In this document: positions 25,263 to 40,911 of the stretch, in pieces
Position numbering within the stretch: position 1 is the stretch's first letter
Layout: each line of letters opens with the position of its first letter
Source of the DNA: Folioceros fuciformis
Lineage: Eukaryota; Anthocerotophyta; Anthocerotopsida; Anthocerotales
Reading direction: 5' to 3'
DNA: 64,000 bases
Assembly: GCA_049999805.1 (NCBI GenBank)
Contig: JBNGIO010006316.1
Coordinates: 319,034-383,033 of the forward strand
Program-made: the position numbers and the translations under genes
Notes under the pieces: generated by a model
Databases searched by the model: none
What the model was told of the DNA's origin: nothing
The model's input: the letters and a program-made list of their open reading frames with translations, nothing else

Positions 25263-25449
25263 TCGGCCCAACCAGTTCCTGGCTCCCCTGGACGAGCAGT
25301 CGTCCAAGCAGTTCCTGACTACCCTCGGCAAGAAGTCGTCCAAGCAGTTCCTGACTCCCCCCAACGGGAAGTCGTCCAATCGGTTTCTGGCGCCTCGCGA
25401 CGGGAAGTCGTCCAATCGGTTTCTGGCTCCTCGCGACGGGAAGTCGTCC
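25263..25449 (+). repeat. 36-bp minisatellite in the RPL7 upstream region
   Basis: Five units of 36 bp, each ending GTCGTCC (at 25299, 25335, 25371, 25407 and 25443), with consensus like caagcagttcctgactcccc. The last two units are nearly identical. The unit is a multiple of three and keeps one frame open as 12-residue repeats (VVQAVPDSPRRE type), but that frame has no ATG. A strong donor (GTAAGT, 25460) lies just downstream. Confidence 0.88.
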
Positions 25450-25459
25450 GCGTTCACAC

Positions 25460-25598
25460 TTGGTAAGTTTTTGCGTTGTTTTTAGTAGCCCTAGGAATTA
25501 GGTTTTTCGTCCCCTACTATGTTATTGTGCGTCGCCTACATACCCTTCCTTTCGACGCATCTAGCTGAAGAGAGCATTTCGCCGTCGAGCGCTTCAGC
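25460..25598 (+). other. Probable 5' UTR (leader) intron of RPL7
   Basis: A consensus donor, acttg|GTAAGT, at 25460 and an acceptor, cttcag, ending at 25598 bracket a T-rich stretch directly before the RPL7 ATG at 25600. Leader introns are common in plant ribosomal protein genes. This is inferred from splice signals alone. Confidence 0.5.
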
Positions 25599-25599
25599 G

Positions 25600-26928
25600 A
25601 TGGACACAGACAAGGTTGCTGCCCCTGTCGCGACGGTGCCAGAGACGGTGTTGAAGAAGCGAAAGAGGGAAGAGCAATGGGCTTTAGCTAAGAAGGAGCA
25701 GCAGCAGGCAGCCAGGGTCAGGAGCGCTCGTGATCGCAAGATCATCTTCAAGAGGGCGGAGCAGTACATCAAGGAGTACCGGCAACAGGTAGGGATTTCT
25801 GTGGTCGCTGGTCAAAATTTGTTGAGGCAGGTCTCAGCGTCCATATCTTCGGTACCTTTTTATTGGACTCTGATGGATCTGAACTGCTGAACGCTGAATC
25901 TGATAAGCGTGGCGTAGTAGGTCTGAGATTTGTTTTTCGGAATCCGAGGGCGCCGACTGTGGTCGTCGACTCTCAGCTCCTCGTCTCTCTAATTGAAAGG
26001 TTGTGCCTGTCGGTTGAACTTGTAGGAGAATGATCTGATCAGGCTCAAGAGAGAGGCCAAGTTGAACGGTGGATTCTACGTGGAGCCCGAAGCAAAGCTA
26101 CTGTTCGTTGTCCGCATACGGGGGTATTTCGATCTTTTTGCTTCTATCGTTTCTTCCGATTGATGACGTCGTGTTTCAGTAGCATGCCAATAACTCCTGG
26201 ATTTTGCGATGCAGTATTAATGATATGCACCCTAAAACACGGAAGATTTTGCAACTTTTGCGGCTGAGGCAGGTAAGTTCTTTGAGCTGCCTCAGTTTTG
26301 ATTTGAATTATGTTACTCTGCTTGATAGAGACCGTCCGCTGTTGCTAATCGTGCTTGCCCGCCCCAGATATTCAACGGAGTCTTTATGAAGGTCAACAAG
26401 GCTACTGTCAACATGTTGCAGAGGGTGGAGCCGTACGTGACTTACGGGTGGGTATCTTTGTTTTGCGCAAGTCTTTCCTTGCGCTTGGCATGTCATCCTA
26501 GCTGGTGTCAAGTTGTTTGAATTGCTTATTGCTGTCAGCTACCCCAACTTGAAGAGCGTAAGGGAGTTGATATACAAGCGTGGATATGGGAAGTTGAACA
26601 AGGCTCGAACTGCACTTACAGACAACTCTGTCATTGAAGAGGTTTGTGAAAGTTATCCTGTGTGTCCCGAGCTAGGAGCCAAATCTTCCACTCATGGAGT
26701 GCCGGTCTGCAGGCTCTCGGTAAGTACAACATTATATGCGTGGAAGACTTGATCCACGAAATCTACAACGTGGGTCCCCATTTCAAGGAGGCCAACAACT
26801 TCTTGTGGCCTTTCAAGCTGAGCTCGCCGCTGGGTGGTCTGAAGAAGAAGCGCAACCACTACATCGAAGGTGGGGATGCTGGCAACCGGGAGAACAAGCT
26901 TAACAACCTTATCAAACAGATGATCTAG
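25600..26928 (+). CDS. RPL7: 60S ribosomal protein L7 (uL30)
   Basis: Exons 25600-25788, 26026-26123, 26215-26272, 26368-26447, 26539-26641 and 26713-26928 give 247 residues, the usual length for eukaryotic L7. Conserved blocks appear in order: a basic N-terminal helix ([11 protein letters not shown]), [99 protein letters not shown] and the C-terminal [20 protein letters not shown]. It is a structural protein of the large cytosolic ribosomal subunit. All splice sites are GT-AG. Expression is expected to be strong and growth-linked. Confidence 0.97.
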
Positions 26929-27663
26929 AAGACGTTTAAAACGTGAAGAGGTAGCAAATTTTTGGTAATCCGACACTAGGATTCCCCAGGATGCCTTCGA
27001 TTGCGCGTCCTTTCTGTATTCGATCCAACGGTGTCGGTGCGTTAGCCGGCTGATGCTATAAAGCAATTTGAGCAATTATGTCGGCTCCTTCTCGCTCTTC
27101 CAAAGTTTGCTAATACCCCGGTCTAGATGCGCAAGCTAGAGTGGTCGGGGCCACACCGTGGCACCTTCTTCCCTTGTGGACATGTCGTAGGGTATTCATG
27201 TCATCAGTTATTGATGTCGGACTTTTAAGCAAGCGTGCCTGACATCACAGTGAAGGAACGAGATACGTGCACCGCTAGAATATGAGAATCCCTTTACTTG
27301 AATACTGGGCATGCTTTCTTTTAGATGTCAGACTATGCTAACATAGTGGAACACAGGTGACCAACAAGGCAGCGCGTCGGCCTAGGTGAAGGCCATTTGT
27401 AGACAAGGGCACGGCGTTAGAGCGAACACGTTGTCCGTAATATCCATAACAAAATAAAATTTAAACAAAAGAATCAGGATGAAATTAATAAAAATAATGA
27501 ATCCAACTTCAAAACTGAAGACTAAAACCCCACTTCGGATTTCACAAGTCCTACCAAAAAAAAGAAATGGATCCAGGGAGCGCCATTCCACTAAATTGAG
27601 TACGGTACACAGCAGTGGCGCAAGGTATAACAAGGGAGTGGCAAGCACCGGTGAGAAGCACTT
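26929..27663. other. Convergent intergenic region (RPL7 / PGI)
   Basis: The 3' ends of two convergent genes share this ~0.7 kb; it holds their 3' UTRs and nothing else recognised. Confidence 0.5.
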
Positions 27664-31976
<4,313 letters not shown>

Positions 31977-32690
31977 ATTGTCGTTGTCTCTCGAATTCAA
32001 AACCACAGGCCTTCAGCCCCACAGATCTACCGCCGGCCTGCCTCCACCTCGTTCTCTCTCACCTGGGCTTGCCTTACGCAGTCAACACCCGCCCCAGCTT
32101 CACACAATTCCTTCCCAGCTGCGTACTCTTGCCCGTGCTCCAGCTTATAAGCTCTGTGGGTCGTAGAGGATCTTTCCAAGGCGAATCTATGATGCCCAAC
32201 GCACTCGCAAGCATTTGGATGTGAAGCACTTCATGTGTGTGGTATTTTAGAAGGGTAGCAGTAGTTAAGTCTTCCGTTCTTATTAAGTAATTATGTATAT
32301 TGCAAGTCTAGAGTTGTGGTTATTATAAATCACGGGGAACGAGTACCGTCTTTTTGGCCTGGACTTGGAAGCACGCTAAGGCTCCGGAGCCAAGGCGTCT
32401 GGAGAGAACAACGCTTGATGCTGTTGTTCACGTCTATCAATGAAAGGAAAGACGTTGAAATGCATTGTGGAAGGAATTGTATTGATCACTTGGAAAGAGG
32501 TGTTAAGAGTGAGGACCAAAAGCGCCTGACAGGACGACCATCCGTAGTGTGCCTTTTCAATCTAGGCCATATTATATAACGGAGACCGTTATTTCTAGCA
32601 TGCCCCTTAAGCGAGACGTAAAAAAAAGCTATGAATCGTCAACAAGAGTAACAAGGCCACTACAACAAACTTAATGCTTGAGCTTTGGTA
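31977..32690. other. Upstream region of the PGI gene
   Basis: Probable promoter and 5' leader of the minus-strand isomerase, then AT-rich DNA grading into the copia relic. No gene is seen. Confidence 0.45.
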
Positions 32691-32699
32691 CGGCTTTAG

Positions 32700-34100
32700 T
32701 AAGGACTATCAGCCCATTGATCATTTGTAAGAGTGTATGATGAAGATAATTCTCTAGCCACCATCTTCTCATGAAGGAAGTGAAACGTAGTAATATGTGT
32801 TTAGATTGATTTCATGTCTCACAAAGGAAGTAAAAACGCAGTAATATGTGTTCAAAGCAAGCATGGAATCGTGAAAACGCAGCACTATGTGTTCAAAGAA
32901 ATCATGGAGTTGTGAATTATGAGAAAGTGCGATTGTGGATTGGTTGTCACAAAGTAAGCGAATGTGGCTAGAGTAGGGAAGCCTATGTCATATAGTAGGT
33001 TGTGTAGCTAGATAGATCCTATGGCAACAGGCAACATTTGCTGTATATTCATGCTCAATTGAACTGAAAGCAAACATGTTCTCCTTTTATAAGATTGCCA
33101 GATTATAGTGCTACCCACTATATTAAAAGCATGACCAGCATACGATTGTTAAGAATGTGGATCGCCCACCCAATCTGCATTAGTTTGCCAGCTTATAGTG
33201 CCACTAGCTATACTAAAAACATGACTAATGTACATTGCCAAGAATCTACACCACCCGCCAATGTGCCTCAAGTTGCCAACTTATCGCCCACCCAATCTGC
33301 ATCAGTTTGCCAGCTTATACTGCCACTAGCTATAGTAAAAGCATGAATAGTGTACATTGCCAAGAATCTACACCACCTGCCAATGTGCCTCAATTTGCCA
33401 GCTGATAGTGCCACCAGCTATAGTACAAGCAATGATCAGTGTGCAGCTATCAAGAACTTGGATCTTTTGCCCAATTTGCATCAGTCCAAGCACAACGATC
33501 ACGTGCAAAATGGTTCTCGTAATAACGAATCCCACTTTGTCAAGTAGACCAAAGATAATGTAAACTCACTTTATAGAGGACTAAGGTCAAACATAAATTG
33601 TGCAGTATGAGACCCTAAGAATGCAATATCTAGTTGTGAATTTTGAGCAAGATGCTAAATAGAGCCAATAACTTGATTGTAATGTTGTGCACGCATTTTG
33701 ACTCTGTTAGCATGATTTTGAGGTGATATAGGCTTTTGTCAACTTTGAACTAGCTTGTGCAAAACTATTAATGGTCTTACACTTCTCCATTTTAAACTTG
33801 GTGAGAACATTATCGAATTTCACATCATACGTAGTAATGGTTTGCTTTTGAACCTTGTGCTAGACTTGAATGCTCAAAAAATACTTTAAGGTATCACTGT
33901 CAATCATGAGAAACTCTAAGTTCAATTCAAAACTGCCATATTAAGATTAAAGATCTTAAGTTTATTCTCAAGTTTATCGGTAAAGATACCTAAGTCGCCA
34001 ACATATAAGGCTATGATCACAAGTCTGAAAGTTGAACTCCTTCCTTAGATGTTGCCATCAACAAAGATCTTATGATAGCTAACTTTTATCATGCAATCAT
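32700..34100 (-). mobile_element. Decayed Ty1-copia retrotransposon fragment (RT-RNase H)
   Basis: Read on the minus strand, broken frames from ~34,080 to ~32,750 resemble copia polyprotein pieces in the right order. Reverse transcriptase comes first (LKYFLSIQV, then KFKMEKCKTINSF near 33,900-33,750). An RNase H stretch follows (SSIEHEYTANVACC near 33,060; LLCDNQSTIALSHN near 32,950). Many stops and frameshifts interrupt it. No LTRs were found at either end, so this is an old, incomplete copy. Confidence 0.75.
33095..33450 (+). repeat. Tandem repeats (~100-120 bp) inside the copia relic
   Basis: Segments with ttgccagcttatagtgccac, an agctata...aaaagcatga block, gtacattgccaagaatctac and gccaatgtgcctca recur about three times in succession with substitutions and one length change. 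They sit just before the RNase H part of the copia fragment. Confidence 0.7.
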
Positions 34101-34411
34101 CATCTTGATCATAACATGCTCTAGGTGACTATTGTCACTACAACATTTCCAAGACATCAAACGCCACTACCACACCTCTTTATGATCTCTTATCACTATG
34201 TCTTTACTTAATAATTCACCGAAGTCGAGCTTGATCCCTCGAGTTTAGGGTTGTGACAGAGCGTTTTTCATCTATCACTGTTACCCTATACTATGCATAC
34301 GGATCCTAGTCCATCCATCTCCCACCGTTGTAGGGCTTCTTATCTCCCTCAGGTCCTGTCTTTAACAATACATCAAGTGTTCCTCTACTTCATAATCGAA
34401 GCATCATCCTT

Positions 34412-34672
34412 TCATGTGCCAATCACTCTAGTGCTACCACAACTTCTCTCTCATGCCAATCACTCTAGTCCCACCACAACCTCCGTCTCATGTTGATCAC
34501 TCTAGTCCCACCACAATCTTTATCTCATGTCGATCACTCTAATGTCACCACAACCTCTGTCTCATGTCGATCACTTTAGTGCCACTACAACCTCTATTTC
34601 GTGTCAATCACTCTAGTACCACCACAACCTCTGTTTCATGTCAATCACTCCAGTCCTACCACAACCTCTCAA
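34412..34672 (+). repeat. ~37-bp minisatellite, seven to eight units
   Basis: Units of consensus catgtcaatcactctagtcc followed by caccacaacctctgtct repeat head to tail with 10-20% divergence. AT-rich DNA flanks both sides. No coding or structural role is apparent. Confidence 0.85.
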
Positions 34673-35060
34673 TTTCTCTAACAACAAACTTGCTCATAAA
34701 TAGAATATTTTTCCTCTAAAACCCTAGTCTTTTAAGAACACAATAACAACTTACACACCCACGTACACGCACTCACTCACAGCGGGGACTTTCTTTTAGT
34801 CTCTTTGGAGATATGCTCTACCTACTTATAATAGATGCTACTTAATGTATTATGCCAGCCCCCAATTCTTTCCCTAGAGCATAATTGCCGTTACTTCTGC
34901 AAATTTGAAGGTTCGGTTGGTGTAGAAGAAATCTGAGAAGAGTCGACCGCACAGGCCAAATCCTTCCTAGTTTCACACGGCTCTGCATGGCTCCGCCTTC
35001 AAAACACAGACCTTCTGTTGAGCAACCTTTTCAGCCACCTGCGAAGTCCTCAATTTGGCT

Positions 35061-35303
35061 CAAATCTCTTCCACTTGCTCAAATAGCCTCTGCCAACTTC
35101 GAAAGGCCTCCTTCTCGAACTCGAGGGCCCGATTGCGCTCTTTCCGATACCAGTACCAGTTGACGACGAGTTTGGCTACCCCTCGGATCTTGGGGTCTAG
35201 AATGTCGTAAATCAACCATCCGTTGGTGGCTTTTGCAAAGTCTGCCTGTAGGAGTGCCGTCGCTGCCTCCTTGACATTGTCTTTGCTGGGCTGTGAGTTG
35301 AGG
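35061..35303 (-). other. Coding-like stretch of unknown family
   Basis: An open minus-strand frame with normal protein composition runs for about 80 residues (SKDNVKEAATALLQADFAKA, then NGWLIYDILDPKIRGVAKLV, then a charged helix NRALEFEKEAFRSWQRLFEQ) before a stop. I recognise no domain. The neighbourhood is transposon-rich, so it is more likely a piece of a mobile-element protein than a host gene. Confidence 0.35.
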
Positions 35304-35309
35304 TAGAGC

Positions 35310-36500
35310 CCACCGCGCTCCTTCGATGGTCACCTATACACGTCCCTCATCATTTGCTCAGTCTATAGCATGTGGTTGTCTCGAACCCTAGCCAAAACGA
35401 CTTTCCCCCGAGCGCATGACAACATCGTCTTGGCGAACTCCCAGACGGTAGCAGGGGAATTGATGCCCATGGAAATTGGAAGACCCCGAGGTCCCACTGC
35501 TCCATCAAATTGCTAGCTGTAGCAATCCAGGGCGCTAGATTGGGGTAGGACCTGGTCTGGATGTGCTCGACGTTGAGCTTTCATGGGCTGTCGATCTCCA
35601 AGAATTGCCCAAGCAACATGGCGGTAGCTGAGGAAGGCGCTGAGGGTGTAGGCAAGGGGGAAAACGAAGGGCACTGGGACACGACAGAGAGCGGCTGGGG
35701 AGAGGTTGCGCGAATAAGAAGAGCGTGGAGAGTCGGAGTGACAAAGTGAAAGAAGAGTGGTGGGCGGGGAGCGAGAAGGAGGTGAAGGAAGATGGGGCGT
35801 ATCGGCCAATGTTAGCAAGAGTAAAGCAAGAGTAAGCACTTTCGCTTCGAGTCTGGTATGCCTCCAACCGTTTGTGGCGGTTACGCCCCGCCATCTGCAT
35901 GATGTCAAAGTACCCGTTCTTGATCGGAGTGGCCTGACAGTTAGTCCTGTGGCTGATTCGGCGGAGCAAACTCCGGCATGCCAATTACTCCGAAGACTTG
36001 ACTCCGCTGCTACTTCTCTGTAGTCTGCCCTGTTTGGTCGGACTCCGGAAAATTACTCTGGTGTACTATTGGAGTAGAGCTCCAATAGATATTTTGGGGG
36101 CTGACATGCCTCATGACTTTGCCATCTTTGCTTAGTCTAGACAAACCCAAGGCTCTTGTAACACTCCCTATTAGGCTGGTTGTAGATAAAATAAATGGTG
36201 TCTTACAATATCACCCACGAGCATAGCTTGTTTTTCAATCCATGCAAATGAAGATGCGCCATTCTACGGACTTAAGCATTCACTTCCTCAACTTTGGTGG
36301 ATATTCGTGTTCTTCAACGGCCGTGCGATACGGGGATAAAAATGCGTTATGGGTGGAAGAAATAATTTTCATTCTTTCTCCACGTCGTATTGTACCTATT
36401 GTTTTAGGTATAGAAAATCTTCCTACAAACACGTGCTGGGGAGAGGAAGAAGATGTGGAGAATTTCCAGGAGACGGCGATTACGCAGTCGGAGTGACACA
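35310..36500. other. Intergenic DNA, no gene recognised
   Basis: Mixed-composition DNA with short frames on both strands (for example minus 35,984-35,535), none with recognisable motifs. Confidence 0.4.
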
Positions 36501-36502
36501 CG

Positions 36503-36570
36503 GTGTGCTGGATCCCTTGGTCGGGGTGTTGGATCCCTTGGTCGGGGTGTTGGATCCCTTGGTCGGGGTG
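36503..36570 (+). repeat. 21-bp tandem repeat, three copies
   Basis: The unit ggatcccttggtcggggtgt plus one base is repeated three times almost perfectly. It lies next to the lectin fragment. Confidence 0.85.
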
Positions 36571-36630
36571 CCCGTACCCAGCCGAGGTGTCGGAGGCTGC
36601 GAAGGGACGGACGTCGGGGACGGAGAAGGG

Positions 36631-36834
36631 GGAGGATATCCTGCGAGGCCAGCTGCGCCCGTTTTGTGTTCCACCTGGGCAGCGCCTGGCTCGAGAGCAG
36701 ATTATTCGTGGCCAATAGAAGGTCTCCCAAACCATTCCTGAGCTGTTGTTGAGCAGCTTCAGGTTCCCAGACTCGAAGAACCTGGCCTCTACCACGCCGT
36801 CCACCTTAGTGTTGCTCTTTGACGACCTACGTAC
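36631..36834 (-). pseudogene. Bulb-type (G-type) lectin domain fragment
   Basis: The minus strand encodes a piece typical of the second half of a B_lectin domain: SSKSNT, then ARFFESGNLKLLNNSSGMVW, then ETF-WP, and in the next frame TNNLLSSQALPRW. The frame changes after WP, consistent with a one-base loss, and no other part of a lectin or lectin receptor kinase is nearby. It is a broken relic just upstream of the divergent MAT1 gene. Confidence 0.65.
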
Positions 36835-36873
36835 ATATTTTGGCCGTAAAGCCTACAACTAAGCCAAAGAACC

Positions 36874-37811
36874 ATGACCAAGGAAAGTAAAGAGATCGCT
36901 GTTCGCCGGCGAATCACCAACATGTATGGTGACGGGCTTGCTCATGGCAGTTGCGACCTCCTCAGCATGGTATGGCTGTGATACTGATGATCGATATGCT
37001 CCAGATACAACAAACAAGGGGAGGATTTTTCTTCACTGAAGGAGTATAATGACTACCTGGAGTACGTTGAAGATTTGAGTAAGTGTCTCTACCGTCTGCA
37101 CTGTACTTTCGGTTTCCTTTTTCCGCTATCCAAGCTGAGAGCTCCTGTGCAAGGCAGTTTTCAATTTGATAGAGGGAGTCAATGGTCCGGCCCTTGAAGC
37201 AGAAGTTGCCAAGTATAAGGAAGCGAATGCTGAGCAGATAGTTGCTTCAAAGGCGAAAAGGGTAGGTTTTCTTGGATGCAAACTGGCCTGATACTTCTTG
37301 AGAGATGTCCCCTTCGAAGCGTGAGGGATTCCTGTGCAGGCTGAAGAACTAGCGGCAGCCTTACGGGCACAGGATGGACCTTCAGGAGGACACCCTGATC
37401 AGGTAAGTGAGGATACCAGATATCTGTAAGTTTTGTTGTTTGCCAAGTCCTGGCGGATCGAGTTTGCAGAAATGGTCATAAGAACGTGGGTTGACCTGCT
37501 CTCTGTGTACCACTTAGCAGATAGAGGAGGTAAAGACAACGCAGGGAGATGAGACTGTAGCGCTAGGCGCAGCGACCCACTACACACCAGCCATCGCATC
37601 GAGTGGGTCTTATATGCAACCTAGGCCAGCAGGACCAACATCACAGCCTGTTCCTCTTGGACAGAACCACTCCAGTTATGAGGAAATGCCAGAGGATGAG
37701 GAAACACGAAGGATAAAGAAAGAGAAAGCAGCAAAGGCTGGAGGGTGGACGCCTGACATTGGGCGGAAACGGGCTTGTGAAGAAGCTTTTGCCAGTCTTT
37801 GGTTAGAATAA
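36874..37811 (+). CDS. MAT1: CDK-activating kinase assembly factor MAT1 (plant short form)
   Basis: Exons 36874-36923, 37005-37078, 37158-37261, 37340-37402 and 37521-37811 join in phase to 193 residues. The MAT1 core is clear: EIAVRRRITNMYNKQGEDF across the first splice, SLKEYNDYLEYVEDL, FNLIEG, AKYKEANAEQIVASKAKRAE, then a Pro/Gln-rich linker and the C-terminal block GGWTPDIGRKRACEEAFASL. MAT1 stabilises the CDK7(CDKD)-cyclin H complex, which activates cell-cycle CDKs and works in TFIIH. The RING finger found at the N-terminus of animal MAT1 is absent; I believe plant MAT1 proteins are typically short in this way, so this need not be a truncation. The RNA polymerase II-related role is inferred from family. 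Confidence 0.9.
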
Positions 37812-37969
37812 TGGACCACAAGGTGCTTTGATGAGTAACTAGTAGCTACGGAAAGGCGTAGTTGTGGTCTTTGCCCTCCGACGTTGCTTACCGATGAACA
37901 GCTCAGCTGCTTCCATTTCCCTCCGAGCATAATGCTTCAGGTCTTCCAGTTATCTATTTTACACTGTAC

Positions 37970-38700
37970 TGGAGAAGTTCGTGGGGAAGAAGGATCTCGT
38001 TCTGAGCCTTTGTGTGCATGCCCTGACGACGAAGGAGGGAATGCTTCAGATTTTTGCGTAACCATACCGTTGGCGCATGTATGTGGCTCATGGCAGGTTG
38101 CCAAAAGAGATGGATGTTTTCATAGCTGCTGAACCAGCCTTCATTTCTGCGCATGCTCAGCTCTAAGGACAGGCTAAGCAGGCCATACTGCTCTATTATC
38201 TCCGCAAGTCAGGTGTGAGGCCGATTATTCGGATGTTAGGAGCTGTCCTGCAGCCTGGCGGAAGGGGACAGACCTGTAGACTTGGCTTCAGGTGCGTGCT
38301 GGCGTGTTGGCAAGTGGGGTTGGGTTCCATCTGTTTGTTTGTCGTTGCTTGGTGCACATGTATGCCATGTGTGGCAGCTACGATGGTGGCCAAAGACGGC
38401 TTGCCCCAGTCCCTCGACAGAATGTGATGGTGTGAGGTGTATAACTTGCGGAGCATGGGTCAGGAGACCCGTGTGACATTTGTGTCCCTCTTGCAGTCAT
38501 GTGCATGTGTTTGCATCATGGCTTTAATAAGGGAAAGCAACTTAACGCACTGCTTGATGAAAGACAGCCTCAAGGGCATCGAGCAATTTGATACAAATGT
38601 ATGCAACAAGGGCGAGGGATCCCTCTGCCTATATATGGCCCTGCAGGAAGAAGAGATCAAAGACGCCCCCTCCGCTCCTCCACTTTTCACGTAGTGAAGC
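37970..38700 (+). pseudogene. PPR pseudogene, relic of the neighbouring 41.4-kb PPR gene
   Basis: Nucleotide stretches align collinearly with the 5' third of the intact gene at 41,381-44,146. Examples are atttctgcgcatg...gcaggcc (38,135-38,190), ggaaggggacagacc...tgttggcaa (38,260-38,315), ttgtttg...tggtgcacatgtatgc...tgtggcagc (38,335-38,382), and a VTFVSLLQSCA-encoding piece at 38,470-38,510. Stops and indels are frequent. This is a degenerate partial duplicate. Confidence 0.75.
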
Positions 38701-39400
38701 CACGCTAAAAGGACGCGTCAAAGTCTAGCATTTATGCCAGTGCTTCCTTCTGGGAGGAGACGCAGGCGGTTCACGTGAGGAGAGAAGGAGCTGGTGTATG
38801 GAAGTAGCCAAACACTGACGGATTCATGTATGTACACCTTTCGGGGCTGGAGTGTGAAATTCATGCAGAGAGTAAGGATGGAACTTCAGGATTGTTTTTG
38901 AGGGACCTCCTGTTCACTATGGGAGTTTTGACGGCCTAGGTCTAGGTTAAATTCCTTTGCGATCGCATTAAGTTAATTGACGAAAGATGGATTGCATCAG
39001 GACAGCGACACCCGATGTTGAACTCAACCATCCCGGTGTTGAATTCGGCGTACTTCGCTTTCGCCGGGGGGCAAGGCTTCGTAGTGCCGGCCGGGCCAAT
39101 GCAGCCCGGTAAGTAATCAGCTCCTACAAGCAATCCCAGAGGTGACGGATGTGGCAGGACAACACTGCAGCTCGACGAGGTCGGTCACGAGTTCTCCAGC
39201 AACACCTCAGTTCACCGGGCAGTCGGCGGAGTAGAGAGAAGACGTGAGGCAGGCGGTGTCGCCGCTCGTTTTAGGAATGAGGTTCTAGAACCCTTCTCCA
39301 ACATGTGGAACCCAGGAGCATAAGTCTGGCCCGACATGCCGCGGACAGAGGTGGTGAGTTTGTCAAACTTGAAGCTCACGTCCACATGTACCACGCAGTC
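38700..39400. other. Intergenic DNA, no gene seen
   Basis: Between the two PPR pseudogenes; no recognisable coding sequence, repeat or RNA gene. Confidence 0.45.
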
Positions 39401-39406
39401 GGCCTC

Positions 39407-40911
39407 CTAGTCCACACCGTAGTTGTGGATTCTGTTCTCCTTCTCGGATACCGGCACCACCTTGGTCAACGTTGCCACGACTCCGTCCACCGTATATGAC
39501 TGCTTGTTCACCTCCATGGTCGCCACTGCAGCGTTCTTGTTAGTTCCTGCTATCTGTCTCTGAGTTTCAATCCTGTCTACATCGCTCCACCTACCTGCAT
39601 CTGCGTAGGCATTGGCCATGAGCACATGCTCTGACGGGTTGTGAAGGCCCAGCATAACTATGCTTCCAAAGCACCACATAGCCCTCTTCGTACCCCTGTG
39701 ATTTTTGCATGCACTCAGCAAAGTTTTCAAGCCCACCGCATTACTTTCGACCTCACATGCCAGCAGCGTCTTCTCAGCCTCATCTAAGTCGCCTGCACGC
39801 CCAAGAAGGTCCATCATACAATTGCAATGCTCGAGAGTAGGTGTGATGGCGTGCTGTTCAGGCAAGGAATCAAGTTGCTTGCGACCCTCTTGGACCAGAC
39901 TGTCCCTCGTGACTGCATGCTACCAAAAGGAAGTAGACGAAGCCCCATGAGGCTGGATGCCGGCAATTACCAGACTGCCTTGTGAACGTGACACGTACCA
40001 TACCCAGATAGTAGGGCGGTACATGTCACCAGACCAGAGTGTCCCTCGTGACCGCATGCTACCAAAAAGCAAGTAAACGAAGCACCATGAGGCTGGATGC
40101 CGGCAACTACCAGACTGCCATGTGACCGTCACGCGTACCATACCCAGACGGTAGGGCGGTCCATGTCACCACATTCTTTGTGTTCATGCTGTCAAAACCT
40201 GTCGTGCGTCTCCCGGTTCACCACGTTTCGCATACAGTCATCTCAACGTAATCCACCACAACGTAATCCAACAGACCTCTTTCGGCAATCAGTGAGTGCA
40301 GCGGCCTGCCCTTCTGTAAGGCACCGATGCCTGCACAGGCCTTCAAAAGGCAAGAAAAAGTAACATGGTAAGCCAGTATCAGCCCTAAGGCTTGCTGCTC
40401 CGTTTGGCCATACACAGCTATTGCCTCCTGTCCGAACTTTTGCTGGGTGCATCCGGGAATGAGGGCATCCCATTTCACCCCATCCTTCGAGGCCACGCTG
40501 CCAAATATCTGCCCGGCACTTTCCAGTTCACCACATTTTGTGTGCGTCCACCAGACAGGTGCCCACCACTGTCTCATCCAGCAATCCTCGTTCCACAATC
40601 TGTGAGTGCAGGTGCCTACCCTTCTGCAAGGCACGGGCGCTTGCACAGGCCTTCAAAAGGCAAGCAAAATTAACATGGTCAGTCACAGGCGGGCCCTCCT
40701 GCACCATTTCTTCATAAACTACGAGTGCCTCTCGGCTGAGACCTTGTTGGGCATACCCAGCAATTAGAGTTCTCCATGTCACCCCTTTCTTTTTGGCTAG
40801 GCTGTCAAAAACGTGGCGTGCATCTTTCAGTTCACCATATTTTGCATACATGTCCACCAGGCACCGACAAGTCAGGAGGAATGCCACTGTGCAGCACGTC
40901 AGAGTGCACAT
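39407..40911 (-). pseudogene. PPR pseudogene with tandem duplication
   Basis: Read on the minus strand, three overlapping broken frames form a PPR protein in the right order. Region 40,911-40,528 has L/S/P motifs (RCLVDMYAKYGELKDARHVF, WRTLIAGYAQQGLSREALVV). Region 40,646-40,218 has another PLS unit (HTKCGELESAGQIFG, WDALIPGCTQQKFGQEA). Region 39,865-39,407 has an E domain (LEHCNCMMDLLGRAGDLDEA, LMANAYADAGRWSDV). Frameshifts, stops and a duplicated non-PPR insert (39,900-40,180) separate them. It probably no longer makes a full protein. Confidence 0.8.
39901..40180 (+). repeat. ~143-bp tandem duplication inside the PPR pseudogene
   Basis: Two copies share ccctcgtgac.gcatgctacc, catgaggctggatgccggca, a ccatacccaga.ggtagggcggt block and catgtcacca. 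They are about 90% identical by eye, with a period near 143 bp. Confidence 0.75.

Noticed and set aside
25005-25466. Open frame with 12-residue repeats as a separate gene
   Set aside because: It has no ATG, and its repeats come from the 36-bp minisatellite; a strong splice donor at its end fits an RPL7 leader exon better.
36349-36873. Search for a RING finger exon upstream of MAT1
   Set aside because: No C3HC4 pattern was found on the plus strand, and I believe plant MAT1 proteins usually lack the RING, so the ATG at 36874 was kept.
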